64,000 nucleotides of DNA from Bullera alba (GCA_001600095.1 BCIX01000001.1:2877198-2941197); one strand, 5' to 3'; shown: positions 13,047 to 24,864, counted from the first letter of the stretch. The notes: generated by a model from the letters alone, not told the origin. Translations and numbers: made by a program.

Positions 13047-14192
13047 TCACGTGGCGTATCCTGCTGGCATCAGCGGTGCCCTCGACGGTGATCGGATCAG
13101 CTCACTGGGCAAACTCTCCATTGGCTTGGAGATCTTCCATCCTCGCTCTGCTGCCGCCTTCTCGCCCTGACGACCGAATCCGAAGCCGCCGAACTTGGCG
13201 CCTGGGAGAACGTTCTTGTGTTCGGGGATCAGAGGCGCGTCTGAGCGATTGCTGGTGTGTCGGTTGAGCGAATGACCTTGGGATTTGGTACGAGAGTGGC
13301 CGGATTCGGAGCCCGCTTGTTCCTTCTTCTCGGTGACCATGTCCCACGCTGTCGCGGCCATACGAGTCTGCAATGTGCTGAGCAGAAGTCAGTACACGGT
13401 ACAACTCTGAGGGCACTCACAGGGAAGAGACGTTTTCCCAGGAGAAGATCAATCGTTTTGGCTTGGCCGAGCTACGCAAGAACAGGCCCTAGGAGGTGTC
13501 AATAGTGGCTCAATACCAACTATGTATGATGTCACTCACGGCCAATATGTTGAGACACCCGATGATGAACAGCAACCAGCTGGTCGCCTGTGGGAACAGG
13601 TGGCAGTAGTGAGACAGGACTTGTGCACCAATCCTTTCAAGCGATGAGTCAGCTTGATGTGAGCCATGAACTTGCAACTCACAACGCCTGGAAGACACCC
13701 AAACAGCCCAGACCGTGGGCTGGACCGAGAATTGGCAGAAGTTCCTCAAAGAGCCTTTTAGGAAAACCCACTTCCGATAGGGTGAGAAGGATACATTCGA
13801 AGACTGGAAAGTCAGCCTCGGTTTTCTGGTGATCAACCATGTGACTTGGGGACTCCGTCTGCCTACTGATGAAAAGCCGATTCAGGATCGACCAAAACGG
13901 TCCACCAGTCTGATCTGGGACGGTAGAGTATTCGATGTATTCACAATCGATATCCTCTAACGCAGGGTCATTACCCGCTCGGATCGCTTTGATGTCGCTA
14001 CAAGGCTCGATCAGCTGCGAAGTTGGTGTCGAGCAACCCAGCATTGACCCACTCTACCATCGTGACTATGTTTGCCGACATCACCAGGAGGAGGGCGACA
14101 ATGCTGAGCGCTCTCAGAGCGTTCAGACCGATGAAGACAAGACCCGAGGGTCGCGAGGGTAGAAAAGGCTTGAGGGGGTCGGCGGCCACCAT
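13047..14192 (-). CDS. fungal multi-pass membrane protein, DUF7598-like
   Basis: Small fungal membrane protein of unknown function. The N-terminus after the ATG at 14190-14192 reads 'PSGLVFIGLNALRALSIVAL' and then 'LLVMSANIVTMV', a first membrane helix. Spliced downstream segments give 'FPVFECILLTLSEVGFPKRL', then 'LPILGPAHGLGCLGVFQAL', then 'IGAQVLSHYCHLFPQATSW' with 'LLFIIGCLNILA', which make three further hydrophobic segments. A basic exon 'LRSSAKPKRLIFSWENVSS' follows, then a cytosolic Ser/Arg-rich tail ('SGHSRTKSQGHSLNRHTSN') that ends 'LMPAGYAT' at 13047. The order of helices, the 'GLGCLGVFQ' motif and the 'SAKPKR' motif match what I recall as DUF7598 proteins of basidiomycetes. The exact borders of the first intron (around 14.00-14.05 kb) are uncertain because two GT-AG pairs keep frame. 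Confidence 0.75.
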
Positions 14193-15458
14193 TGTAAGGT
14201 GAAGTCGGGTGCGAGGTGTAAAAATTGATGAGCGGATTGAAGGATGAGGAAGGGAAGAGAGAGTGGCGAGACCCCCTCTATGATATACTGCATGCTCAGT
14301 CAGTGCATGTCAGTCGTCGTTACAGTCACAATGAGCGTGCGCCCCACTCTTCTCCTTTAATCAGCTCAGGGCAGGGGGTTGTTAGCGTCATGTCGGACGT
14401 CCTATGCATGATCTTATTGATTTCCAAACGCTTGAGCGTCAAGTGAGCATCAGTCAGCGGGTAGGATGGGGCACAAGAAGCGCTGAGCTGCGTAGCAAGG
14501 GGAAGTAGTACTAGTGTGTGTGTGGATGGGTAAAAAGGGGGGGACGATTTTGTCAGAACGACAAAAAGGTTACTGAGCGGCGGAATCAAATTGCGCTACG
14601 CTCAGACCACGCGTGTTTCAGCCTGTTAAGTGGAGGTGATGGACATTTGGTGGCGAGGCCGGCAAGGGGTGGGTGACATGCTGGTGGTGACAGAGCTCGC
14701 TGAGAGTCTGAGCATGAGTGCTGTAGCATTCCCTCGTCTCGCCTTGATCTCAACAGATCCGATGGCAACGTACACAGATGCTGAGATGGAAAGACGGCCT
14801 GCAGTGACTGGTGACCGGTGAGATCTGAGCAGCACGCGTCTGAGCCGCTCACGCAGGCGATCGGGCGATTCTCGCCATCCCGGTGTCCCTTGGTGTCCTA
14901 CATAGGGTGTCCTCCGCTCAGCGCTCATCACACTAAGCCTCTTGTGACGCAAGATGTCTACAACGTGGCGCAAGGCGCTGCATCTGATGGGATCAGGCCT
15001 GACGTGGTCGGATGCAGCTCGCAAGAGCTCACAAGGCTCACTCGATGGTGATGGCCTCAGATGGCTGCACATCTGACAAATCCGGCGGCGAATGATGCTG
15101 GACGATGGCGCTCACAGCTGCTATGGCATGGTGCAATCATGGACCATGTGGTGGATGCCAGAAGGAGTCGGCCGGACAGAGTTACGATCTAGAGTAGTTA
15201 TCTACGCCACTGACTTCAACGCCTCTGGCGAGCAGGCGAGCACCTGCGAGCACGACTTGTCATTGACGCATTTCGACGTTGCACCGAGTTGTCAATGTTC
15301 GTCCACGCCACCGGATGCCAAGGACACGATTATAGTCCAGTTGTATTGCAGTATTCCCCGTCGCGTCTGAAAGTGTAACAACTAACAAGGAGGCGTTTCA
15401 ATACGATCAAACACGGCGTGCCTGTTGTTTGCCGTAAAGGGGAATTAGCGGGAATAGC

Positions 15459-15515
15459 GTGTCTCTGCGTGTCCTTGCCTGTCCTTGCGTCCTTGCCTGT
15501 CCTTGCGTGTCTCTT
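15459..15515. repeat. short tandem repeat, unit based on 'gtccttgc'
   Basis: A run of imperfect copies of 'tgtccttgcctgtccttgcg' and its half-unit, flanked on both sides by 'gtgtctct'. It lies in an intergenic gap. A smaller direct repeat of 'gcaggagtaa' follows at about 15550. Confidence 0.7.
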
Positions 15516-16380
15516 TAGCAACGAGCGCTGAGGATTACGCACATGCATAAGCAGGAGTAAGCAGGAGTAAGCTCAGGTTAGCGTGGTATTATAGGGAACC
15601 ATCAATGACATGCGGCAATGCATCGCTCATCTTCAAAGGGTCCACCAGGCACGCACAGGGTAATAAGTGCGCACCAAGCGTGAACGAGTGTGACCCTATG
15701 TGACCCCGCATTCGTGTCTTGTCAGGTTGTTTGACCGCAGAGGTGATACAAAGTCTGGGAATCGCTTCAGAGCGGACCGGGGTGAGACAGAGTGGGAGAG
15801 AGATCTGCTGGCAGTGTCACCCGACCACCTCGATAGCGTCCTCTTCTTTGCATCTCATTCTCTCCAGTGTCTCCGTTCATATCGTGTTTGCTTTGGAACC
15901 CCCGACATTCTTTCACCACTCGTTTCGTTCGTTTCGTCGGTTTCTTCGTTCGTTCGTACATCTCCTTCTTCTCTTGACCGTTTGTTCGACCAAAGGTAGC
16001 GAGCGTGACTGGTTTCACACTCGCGCCTTCTCTTCCAGCAATCGACCATCTGAAGACTCGCATCCAACCGTAGTCTCCGGCCCAGCCTACAACCACGCTC
16101 TTTTTCAAGCCCGAAGCAAAGTAAAGCCATCTGACGAACATTCACGACAAAGAGTGAGTGGACAGCGACACTTTTGCACTTTTGTGATCGGAGTGATGGT
16201 GCCTCCTATATACCCTTCTGTGTGTGTCTCTGTGTGTCTGGCGTCGTGACGGAGAGAAGGCGGGCTAGGGAAGGATAGCGAGGACCATTGCGCGTTTCAT
16301 GTCGCGCTATTGCTAGGTACGCCCGGGTTGCTCGGTCACCCCTTTCAACGCCGAGACGATCAGTCGACTAGTCGTGATTT

Positions 16381-16390
16381 GAATATAAAT
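16381..16390 (+). promoter_or_regulatory. TATA-like element upstream of the Pro/Ser-rich gene
   Basis: 'gaatataaat' precedes a CT-rich stretch that fits a fungal transcription start region about 580 bases upstream of the start codon at 16966. Assignment is by composition and position only. Confidence 0.35.
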
Positions 16391-16965
16391 CATGCTTGAC
16401 ACGACTCCCTCCCCCCATTCGCGTCCTCGCAACCCCCCTCATCACCACCTACACCTCATCCTGATCCATACTCGCCAGACTCGACCTTCCCTCCAACTTC
16501 TTTGACCTAGCTTGACGCCTTGATCTCGACTGACATTACACCCCTTTCTTTACAGTCCAGGAGACACAACATCCTTTAATATCGTCCCAATCAAACTACC
16601 AACAACCACTCGACAACCCGTCACACCATTCTTACCGCACTCCTTTGTTCTTTCACCCCTCGCCCCGATCTCTCGACCTCGTTACAACACGCACCGGTCA
16701 TCAGCCAAACGCAACAGGTTGAAACCAATCAAAGGATCTGATCTCGCTCAACCCACTCGCGACTCGAGGAAACGCTAATCCAGCGCCTCCCTTGACAGCA
16801 CATCGACACGCTCACTGGAGAAAAAGTGGATCTCGAGAGTTGAACTCTTCATCCTGTCTCCATCTCTTTAACGACACCAGGTTCTGCGAACCTTCTAGAG
16901 CTGGACTCGCCCAAATACGTCTCGTACGGTCTACCCATCAACACCACCTCAAAGGCTACTCCGAG

Positions 16966-18566
16966 ATGACCACCCTGATCCTTCCCGCTCAACAGGCTCA
17001 CGCCCAAATTCCCTCATCGCCCGACCCGACTCCGCTCAGACTCCTAGCGTTCTCTGTTGCTGAGGCAGCGCTGCAGTCTGACCCAAACTCGCCCTCGCTT
17101 GATCTGCAGCCCTGCCAGCCATTCGTGCAGGGTGACTGGGTCGGTCCGTGGTGCAGGGATCTCTCGGGCGGCAAAACCGCCAATGGATCCGACACCATGA
17201 ACAGACCTAGACTGTGGGATGTGGTGGAGAGAGCAAAGGAGCGAAGAGTGCAGCTCAATTGTGAGTCTGACCGCCAGTGCTGAATGAGGCGATGACTGAT
17301 GATCCTGTAGTGACTTCGTCTACGAACGAGCCCCTGCCCTTGCCGTCCCCACCGATTTCTCCCGAGTCGTACAACTTTGTTCTACCACACAGCTCGAACC
17401 TCGTCGCGTCAATCCAGCACACGAATGGCCGCTCGCCCGTCAAGAGCACTGCTACCCCTCTTCCTACTCCACCCAAGCGTCACCCCTCGCCAATCAGCAG
17501 CCGGGCTTTCCCTTCGTACACTCGATCTGCAGAGCCCAGCCCGACCAAATCGACCTTTTCAGCCTTGGACCAGTCCCTCCCGCCTCCAAACTTTGTGCCG
17601 CGAATGACTGGCAAGGACTTTGCCAAACCCTCCCTCGGCCCAACCAAGCTGAACCAGGTCTCGCCAAACGTCACCCCAACTCCAACTGCAACGTCTAGGC
17701 ATCTCGCTCGACTCCCGTCTTTGGCTCAGATTCAGGCAAAGATGAAGAAGCTGGGACACCGCCGAGGATCGTCTGCCGATGGAGTTCCTGTCCTCCGAAG
17801 TCTGCCTCGGATCAAGGCCGTGCAAAGGACTACCAGCGAGGATTCTGTCGAAGTCCTTCAAACTCCCACCGATGAGTGCCCGCCTTCGATCCGACCCAGG
17901 ATCGTGCTTGCTGGTGATCTCGACCACCAAAACAGGCGCCCACCAACACCGCCCTCGCCTACCGTCTTCACGGCCAAAGATCAAGCTGGTCTTACGGACT
18001 TCATCAGGCAACGAACTTCTGGTCGACTGGCTGGGACTGGGACCTCGGCTGCCACCCGAGCTCGACCTCTGTCCATGCCCCCACTCAGAGGCGGTGTCTC
18101 CATCCCCGGCTTGACGGATCGTCCTGCCCGACCTGTGCTGAAAGTCACACCTCCGACGCTTGAGCAGCAAAGGGCCTGCCCAATACCTAGGTGCTCTACC
18201 CCACCTGCTTGGATCGTATTGAACACCCCTCCCAGTCAATACTCGTCCCGAGCTCTGCGCAATGTTTCTCGAACGACGCCACCTTCGCCCACTGGATCCG
18301 TCGGCTCGTCCTTCTCTTCGATGGCCTCACCAACTCTGTCTGTGCCCATCATCACTTGCACTCCGGCCCCATCAAGAGTCAAGTCCAACGATGGAGTCGA
18401 GTACGACTCTGATGAGGGTGAAGACGATGTTATCCTCTTCGAGGGGGAGACCGTCGACAGCGACAAGGAGAGCGTGACCTCGATCACCGACTCTCAGAGC
18501 GATGAGAGGGAAAGACGGGGAAAGGAGATGCTGAGCAGGTTGAATCTTCGACGACAATCGTCATAG
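16966..18566 (+). CDS. proline/serine-rich disordered protein, unknown function
   Basis: I do not recognise this gene. The ATG at 16966-16968 opens 'MTTLILPAQQAHAQIP'. One intron (donor 'gtgagtctg' near 17261, acceptor 'cctgtag' near 17310) joins 'RVQLN' to 'LTSSTNEPLPLPSPPISP', and the rest is a single long exon to TAG at 18564-18566. The product of about 520 residues is rich in Pro, Ser and Thr, with many SP and TP sites ('PLPTPPKRHPSPIS', 'PPTPPSPTVF') and one short basic helix ('LAQIQAKMKKLGHRR'). The C-terminus is acidic ('EYDSDEGEDDVILFEGE') and then charged ('ERERRGKEMLSRLNLRR'). No signal peptide or membrane segment. The pattern fits a phosphorylated regulatory or scaffold protein, but that is inference. 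The long pyrimidine-rich leader suggests a regulated transcript. Confidence 0.7.
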
Positions 18567-18974
18567 GTCGCATCAACTCTGTTGAACCGGAGATTGTAGG
18601 GAACTTGGAATGGTATACCTAGAGGAAGAATCAGATGGGAATCAAATCGGACATTGAGGGAGGACCTGTTAGACCTCGTGTATATAACACTCCACGCGGC
18701 TACTCGTGTGAAGATGCAGTACCTACCATGTATATAGTCAACGACTATGCAGTAGCCCAGCTACAGCCTCGTGAGGGTCCCTTCTTCGATCAGGCCGAGG
18801 TGTGATCATCGGCTTTGACCGGCACGGCTGTCCGATCGTGCGATTAGATTACGGGCCATCGAGTCGATATCAACTGGGTGCTGGGTGGTTGTCAGGTGCG
18901 ACTATACCTCAGTTTGCGAGGCGGCTCAGGTTGACAATCTATTCATCCCTACTGATAGCTTGTCCACTAACGTA
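18567..18974. other. intergenic, 408 bases
   Basis: 3' flank of the Pro/Ser-rich gene and promoter of the second GNAT gene. An in-frame ATG at 18885 could extend the GNAT protein by 30 residues, but homology with copy 1 begins well downstream, so the later ATG is preferred. Confidence 0.4.
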
Positions 18975-20073
18975 ATGTCCTCCCTCATAAACAATTACAC
19001 CAAACCCACTGCGATGGAGCTTCGCCAGGATGAATTGCACGCCGACACCTCGGTCGAGGAGTACGACCACAATTACATCTACGACGTGGTCACCCTCTCT
19101 AGTGACAGAGTCGAGTTGAGGCCCTTGGTTGTGAGTACTTCTATTCTGTCTGATGTCTCTCCTCTTCTGCTCGCTTCGGCCGGTCTACATCGCTGATCCT
19201 GAGTCAGCCGTCGAGAGATGCCAAAGGTCTCTTCGAGGCATTTCAAGCTGCTCCCCAACTTACAGACTACTTGTTCGACAGCTACAACACCCTCGAAGAT
19301 GTCTTGCGCCCTATAGAGCGATATCGCAGAGATCCGGTAAGTGCAGGCTTCCATCTTCAGACATGAAATCATCTTCCTCCGCTCACTTCGAGGATCCTCG
19401 TGCTAATCACCATTGTCAGTCGTTCCTCTACTATGCTATATACTCCGCCCGGCCTGGTCCAAATGCCCATGAAGAGCCAAAAGAGTCCTATACCCTAGCT
19501 GGCGGACTTGCCATCTTCCGCACAAGCGAAGAAGACCAGTCCGCGGAAATTGGCCATGTGACAATCTTTCCAGAATTTCAGGTGCGTCCGATAGGTCATT
19601 AGCATCTGCTCGACCAGGACCTAGACCTGGCCAATGGAAGCTGAATTCTCGCCAGCGGACGCACGTCTTGACTCACGCAGCGGGACTCTTGATGCACCGC
19701 ATACTGGACGACGAGTCTCTAGGCGGGATGAACCTCCGCCGATGTCAGTGGTTCACCAACTCTCTCAACAAACCCTCGCAAGCCGCCGCCCTCCGTCTCG
19801 GCTACACGTTTGAGGGTATACTCCGCAGTCATAGGATGCTGCCTGTAGGCAAGCGAGGTGCGCATGGTGAGTGTGTCCCGCCGATAATCCCAGTATTCCG
19901 GAACATGCCTGCTCGTACGTTGTCGAGCTGACAATCGTCACCCTATAGCCGGCCGCAAGGGCGAGTTTGAAGCTCAAAACTCTAGAGACTCTTGGTTGTC
20001 ATCGGTCACCTGGGAGGAGTGGGAGGGAGGCGTGCGTGACCACGTCGACAAGCTCATGAGCAGGAGAGAGTAG
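18975..20073 (+). CDS. GNAT-family N-acetyltransferase, copy 2 (RimJ/RimL-like)
   Basis: Paralogue of the gene at 7497-8535. Spliced exons give 'VVTLSSDRVELRPLV', then 'PSRDAKGLFEAFQAAP' to 'YRRDP', then 'SFLYYAIYSARPG' with 'LAGGLAIFRTSEEDQSAEIG' and 'HVTIFPEFQ' (the acetyl-CoA-side strand). Then come 'RTHVLTHAAGLLMHRILDD', 'RCQWFTNSLNKPSQAAALRL', 'GYTFEGILR' and a final exon ending 'VRDHVDKLMSRRE', stop TAG at 20071-20073. The 'EIGHV.I.PEFQ' and 'LGYTFEG' blocks are diagnostic for RimJ/RimL-type GNATs. Intron positions in the last four exons match copy 1. Compared with copy 1 this version keeps a more standard acetyl-CoA strand. Start chosen at 18975 ('MSSLINNYTKP'); ATG 19014 is also possible. 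Substrate unknown. Confidence 0.85.
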
Positions 20074-20192
20074 CGGAAATGGCCTCTGACAATGTGTGAC
20101 AGTGTGCACGCATCTCAAGCCAAAAAGGTGTGTCTGTATGTGAGGGCAGATGCATCGAGCAAGATGAAGATATTAGAACCGTACGATCAATG

Positions 20193-23100
20193 CTACGAGA
20201 GCAGCTTCGCGTTCAGCCGTCTCAGTTCTTGAGGGGTGAAGCGAAGAATGACGGAAAGCACCCTGACCAAGTTGGGCCTCATCTCGCGGTGTTCCAAAAA
20301 CTGCAAGATGACGTTCCGGAGGTACTAGTCGCTCAGTCAGCACTTGGCCATCTACTGGCCCTATGGGCGCATTACTCACTTCCAGATTGACCTCTTCTTC
20401 CTCTTTATTGTCCTTGTCCGTGGGCGTGGACATGCCCGTGCTTGCGCCATTGGCACTCTGCGTCGCGGCACTGAACGCCGTCCGGCTGCTCTCCATGCTG
20501 GGTCTGCCCTCCCTCAAAGGGGTAGAGGGTTCCGGACTGGTAATACTGGATCTCGAAACGCCAGCTCCAGAGGGATTTGAGGATGACCAGTATCCGACAC
20601 CTGGGTTCCGCTGTTTCTCCATGAGTTGGACCGAAGACTGGATTTTGCGCATTTCCTCCCTGAGCGTCTTGTTGTTGTTCTTCAGCTTGTCGCCGTACGA
20701 TTTGGACTCGTCCAATTGTGCTTGCAGCGCAGCCAAGTCTGCTTGTACACTAGCAAGATCTGCCCGAGCGGCTCGCTACAAGGTAGGTCAGCCGTCTCTT
20801 TCAGCTCAAGCAGCGAGACGACCTACCTCTGCTTCGATGGCGACTTCGACATCGCCCTTGGCCGCCTCAACCTCCCCCTTGAGTCGCTTCACCTCCCGTT
20901 CGACCTCTTCTCTAGCCGCACGACCCTCTTCGATCAACCTCTCTTTATCCTCCCTGCTCCTAATACTGTCGTTATACTCTGTCTCCTTCTCCTGAATCAC
21001 CCTCCGCAGCTTCTCCAGCTCTCTCACTCGCTCAGATAGCTTCCTCGCCCAGTCCTCCTCATTGTCGTTCCTCTCATTCTCCAATAACCTGATCTTGTTC
21101 CGTAGATCAGACAATCTCACTTCCGCCCTCGCCTCAGCTTCGGCAAGCATCCTCTGGATCTCCACCGACGATGTTGCAGAGGAGCCTTGTGTCTCCTCAT
21201 CCCGAGCAGAATCCTCCAACAACACTAGCCTTTCGTTCGACTCGCGTAATTGGAACTCCAGCTCTTTCGTCCTATTCCGCAAACCCTCCATCTCGGCACG
21301 ACTGGACTCGACTTCGGCTTGCCGCGATTCCAGCTCCTCAAACTGTTTCTGCTTGACGCTGCTTAGTTCTTTCACTATCGACTCGAGCCCGTTGACTTTG
21401 GTACTCTTCCCAGAGAGCTCCTTGGCATGGGAGGCCTGATAGCGCATTAGTTAAAGCCCACTTGTGGAACGCTCAGCACCCACCTTCGTTGTGATCATCT
21501 CTAATTCCCAAGCCGCCTTTTTCGCCTGCAGTTCCTTCTCAAATTTCTCTCTCGCACTGCTCAACTCCTTCTCAAAGCCTTTGCGAAGATTTGACACTTC
21601 CCGCTCTCTATCTGCTTTCAGCTTCTCCAGCTCCTCTTTTGCATGGCTCCTCTCTGCTCGTTCTTCCGCTCGATCCCGCTCGACCTCCTCCTTCTCCTTC
21701 TCGACTTTGACCAATTTCAATCTGACCGTTTTGAGAAGGCTGATTGCCTTAGTTCGTTTCTCCTCCTCGTCTTTGGCTGCCGTTTGGGCTTTGGCCAGAT
21801 CGCTCCGAAGGGTAGAGGTTGCTATCAGATCGTTTCCCTTGGACTCGAGATTCTTCTCCGCCGCGGCCAATTGAGCGCGGAGCTTTGTGATTAATTCAGT
21901 CTGCGATGAGCCTTCCAGTCGATGCGTATCGCGCAGCTCTTCAATACGAGACTCTTGCACTACATCTTGATGAGCTGGATCGAACCTCGAGGGCTTGTAC
22001 ATGACTCACATGAGATCTTCCCTTGGAGCCGCTTCATCTCTTCGGTGATCATGTCGACTTTCCCCTTCATCATCCGCACCCAACCTTCAAGCGCTTCGTG
22101 GTCCTGAATTCCACCTTCTAGCGGTGTAAACTCGCGTAGGACCTTGTCCGCATTGTGCTTCTGGGTCAAGAGTGTCGTAAAGCGATTCGATAGGTCTTGG
22201 CACGGTCAGCAACAGACATCACCCCCATGATGGCCCGGGACTCACTCTCATACCGCCTCTCTGCTGCGGCGAGCTGCCTCTCCAAGTCAGCATCGGGTCC
22301 CCCGGCGGCGGGTGTAGTAGGGGCAGACATCTCCACAGAGGGGCGCGGAACGTTCTCGGGCGCCGTCTCCACCGCAGTGACCGATCCTGCTTCGAGATCT
22401 GCTGTGGAGTGCTTGTCGACCAGGTCCAATGCCTCAGTCGCTGCTGCGATCTCCTTGTCCGCGTCCAGAGTCGTTTTCTCATCTGTAGGCGTCGGGCCTG
22501 TAGGTGTGGGCTCTTCAATATCTAGTGCCGGTATTACTGCTTCGTCCTTCTCCTCGACGCTCGATTTGCCCACATCTAGCTTTTCCTCTGGTACCTCTTG
22601 CTCCGTAGGTGGAAGCAGGGGCGATGCTCCTAACGGGTCCGAATACTGTGTCGTCGTCGCCGAGGCCAAGGGTGTAGGAACATGAAGAGATGTTGGGGAT
22701 ACGACCGGCGAAGGTGGTAATGGATACGTGGCCGGCTCTTCTGGATTGGGCGTTGGTCTCCGTGACGATGAGGGCGATGCCGAACGAGCGAATGCCAAGG
22801 GCGAGTGTGAGCGCAGTGGCAGGGGCGATGGATGGGCCAAGTTTGGTGAACGAGGGATGACAGGTGTCGCCATGAGAGACGATGGGTCTGAACCCAATTG
22901 AAAGTGTCCCCCTATCAGGCCTTTGGCTGGGGATCCAGGCCTCGAGTCGCTCTTGTCCCCATTGGCGGGTTTCGGTGAAGATGGGATGTCCTTCAATTCC
23001 TGGGGCTGGGACGAAGCGGCATTGTTGATCGAGGAACTACTACCCGAACGAGCATGTTGACCTGAGCTCTGATTCTGGGACTGGCTCTGGCCTTGAGCCT

Positions 23101-23485
23101 GTGATTGGGCCTGAGAATCGTGTAAAGGTGATGATTGTCTATTGGCGAAATTGAACGATTTCCTCAGTCCACTCAGGGCATTCTCCGCTAATGCACTGGT
23201 ACTCGTCGCATAGTTCCCACTGAGCGTTCTCGTCGGTGAAGCACCTAGTTGAGAGCCACTCGTGGGGGAGGTGATGGGAGAGGTGATGGAGTTTGACTTG
23301 GTGGTTACGTTCGGACTGGCCGGTCTAGGTGATGACGAGGTCTCAAGAGCCGTGCTGGAGCTCGACCCAGAGGCGGAAGGATTTGGAGGTTGTTGGTTCT
23401 GACCTATGGCCTTGGCTTGAAGTTGAGAGCCAGTGGCTTCAATCTGAGTGGCTAGACCTTTGAGTCTGTCACTCAGACTGAACAT
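20193..23485 (-). CDS. golgin-type coiled-coil protein with GRIP/GRAB-like C-terminus
   Basis: Likely a Golgi tether. The ATG at 23483-23485 starts 'MFSLSDRLKGLATQIEATGS', an amphipathic N-terminus. About 350 residues of Ser/Pro/Gln-rich disordered sequence follow. A Golgin-like coiled coil then runs from 'ADLERQLAAAERRYESESRA' through more than 600 residues of heptads interrupted by small introns. The last exon (20193-20324) reads 'YLRNVILQFLEHREMRPNLV' and then 'RVLSVILRFTPQELRRLNAK', ending 'LLS'. This has the shape of a GRIP or GRAB domain, which binds Arl1 or Arf1 at Golgi membranes (as in yeast Imh1 and Rud3). The preceding exon ends 'EEEEVNLE'. I favour a Rud3/GMAP-210-like golgin but cannot separate it from an Imh1-like one by eye. 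It is divergently paired with VPS20, another membrane-trafficking gene, over a 323-base promoter. Confidence 0.8.
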
Positions 23486-23808
23486 GGTTGCGATCTCAGG
23501 CCGAGGCGCGGGCGGTGTCGGCGCCGTGTTGTGCTATACAGTGATGTTGGGGTATATCTACCGATAGCTGTGGTATCCACTCGCTCAGACTCGCGATGAG
23601 CCCTATATGGTATGGTATAGACAGCTGTGTCAATCGTCGGATGGACGCTTGGCGAGGAGGAGGACGCTCTCGGTGGAATTGACCGGAACAGTCAACGAAG
23701 TGGAGGCGTTCGATACACCGAACCAGGTCAATGGGCGGCAGGGTGCTTGTGTCACTTTGTGTTGCTTCTCACCCGGCCTCAGCTTCCCAGACCACATCCG
23801 AGCACGAC
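23486..23808. promoter_or_regulatory. shared divergent promoter, golgin and VPS20
   Basis: This 323-base gap between two divergent start codons must hold both promoters. I recognise no specific factor site. An upstream open frame on the plus strand runs into the VPS20 start region in other frames and is not supported. Confidence 0.5.
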
Positions 23809-24864
23809 ATGGGCCTATGGCAGAACACGCTCGTCAAGCTGGGCGCGGCTCAGCCCGGCCCCAAGATCACACCGCACGACCGGGCAGTCCTAGAGTGAGT
23901 GGACATTGGGCTCTGATCGATATCTGCCACCAGACTGACACGACGCTTAGTCTCAAGTTACAGAGGGATAAGATGAAGCAGTACCAGAAGCGGGTGAGCA
24001 CCCCTACAGGTAGCGGGTGATGAACAGACGGTGACTGTTGTCAGATACAAGTCGTTCTGGATAGGGAACAGGAGATAGCAAGAGAAGCTCTGAAGGAGGG
24101 GAACAAGGTGGGCAAACCGACTGAGCTAGGGTTCAATACTCGCAGCTCTGCTCAATACTCGCTGCTAGACTATTACTGATACTGCTGGGGTGTAGAGGCG
24201 CGCATTGACGGCCTTGAGACAACGGAAATACCAAGAACAGCTCCTGTCCAAGACCGATGCTCAGCTACAAACGCTCCAAGAGCTGGTCAGCTCTATCGAA
24301 TTCACTCAGATTCAAGCTACGGTCATGAAGGGTCTGGAAATGGGTAACGAAGTTCTGAAGCAATTACACAGAGAGGTTTCTCTGGAGAAGGTGGAGAAGT
24401 TGATGGATCAGACGAGAGAAGGTGTCGAGTATCAGCGGGTAAGTGAACAATGGGTTCTCAAATCCCTTGCTCTCAATCGTCCTGATCCCTTGGGACACAC
24501 GGCTGATGATGTGCGTGATTAGGAGGTCGACGAGGCGCTTATGTCGCAAATGTCACCGGAGGAGGAGGAGGCCGTCCAGGCGGAGCTCGAGGCACTGCAG
24601 CGGGAGGCACTGGTGAGTACTGTGTCTCAATAGAGTCTGTTTAATAGGCGTAATAACTGATCGGGCCATCAGCCTGCTATACCCTCCGTGCTGGAACAGC
24701 AGCCCGTCACATTACCGTCCGTTCCGGTCGAAGAGCCACAGGAAGGCGAGGCGCCAGGTGAGCACCTAGAAACAGGGATGTGAAGAATTTGTGCTGACCT
24801 CCTCTTGTCAGTCGAGGCTCAGAAGACTCCTCAGAAGGAGGAGCGTGTTGCGCTTGCGGCATAG
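23809..24864 (+). CDS. VPS20: ESCRT-III subunit Vps20 (CHMP6)
   Basis: Snf7-family subunit that nucleates ESCRT-III filaments on endosomes downstream of ESCRT-II. The ATG at 23809-23811 gives 'MGLWQNTLVKLGAAQPGPKI' followed by 'TPHDRAVL'. Gly2 fits the N-myristoylation site kept in Vps20/CHMP6, which supports this start. Exons continue 'LKLQRDKMKQYQKR', 'IQVVLDREQEIAREALKEGN', 'KRRALTALRQRKYQEQLLSK', then 'SIEFTQIQATVMKGLEMGNE' and 'LMDQTREGVEYQR', all close to human CHMP6. The C-terminus is acidic ('MSPEEEEAVQAELEAL') and ends 'KEERVALAA', stop TAG at 24862-24864. About five short introns. Total close to 215-220 residues, as expected. Confidence 0.95.

Larger units (their letters stand above)
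14193..16965. other. 2.8 kb gap: DUF7598 upstream region and long pyrimidine-rich leader
   Basis: Three parts can be told apart. 14.2-15.4 kb has no supported gene. 15.45-15.6 kb holds a short tandem repeat, listed separately. 15.7-16.96 kb becomes strongly pyrimidine-rich on the plus strand, with CT tracts and a (GT)n run near 16.2 kb; it probably contains the promoter and a long 5' leader of the gene at 16966. A TATA-like 'gaatataaat' lies at 16381-16390. Open frames of 124 and 176 codons between 15.7 and 16.25 kb are Ser/Arg-biased products of this composition and show no domain. Confidence 0.45.

Noticed and set aside
16392..16505. 37-codon upstream open frame before the Pro/Ser-rich gene
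   Set aside because: Its ATG lies two bases after the TATA-like box, so it is probably not in the transcript.
16792..16965. N-terminal extension of the Pro/Ser-rich protein from 16792
   Set aside because: The extended frame begins with TTG; the first real ATG in frame is at 16966.
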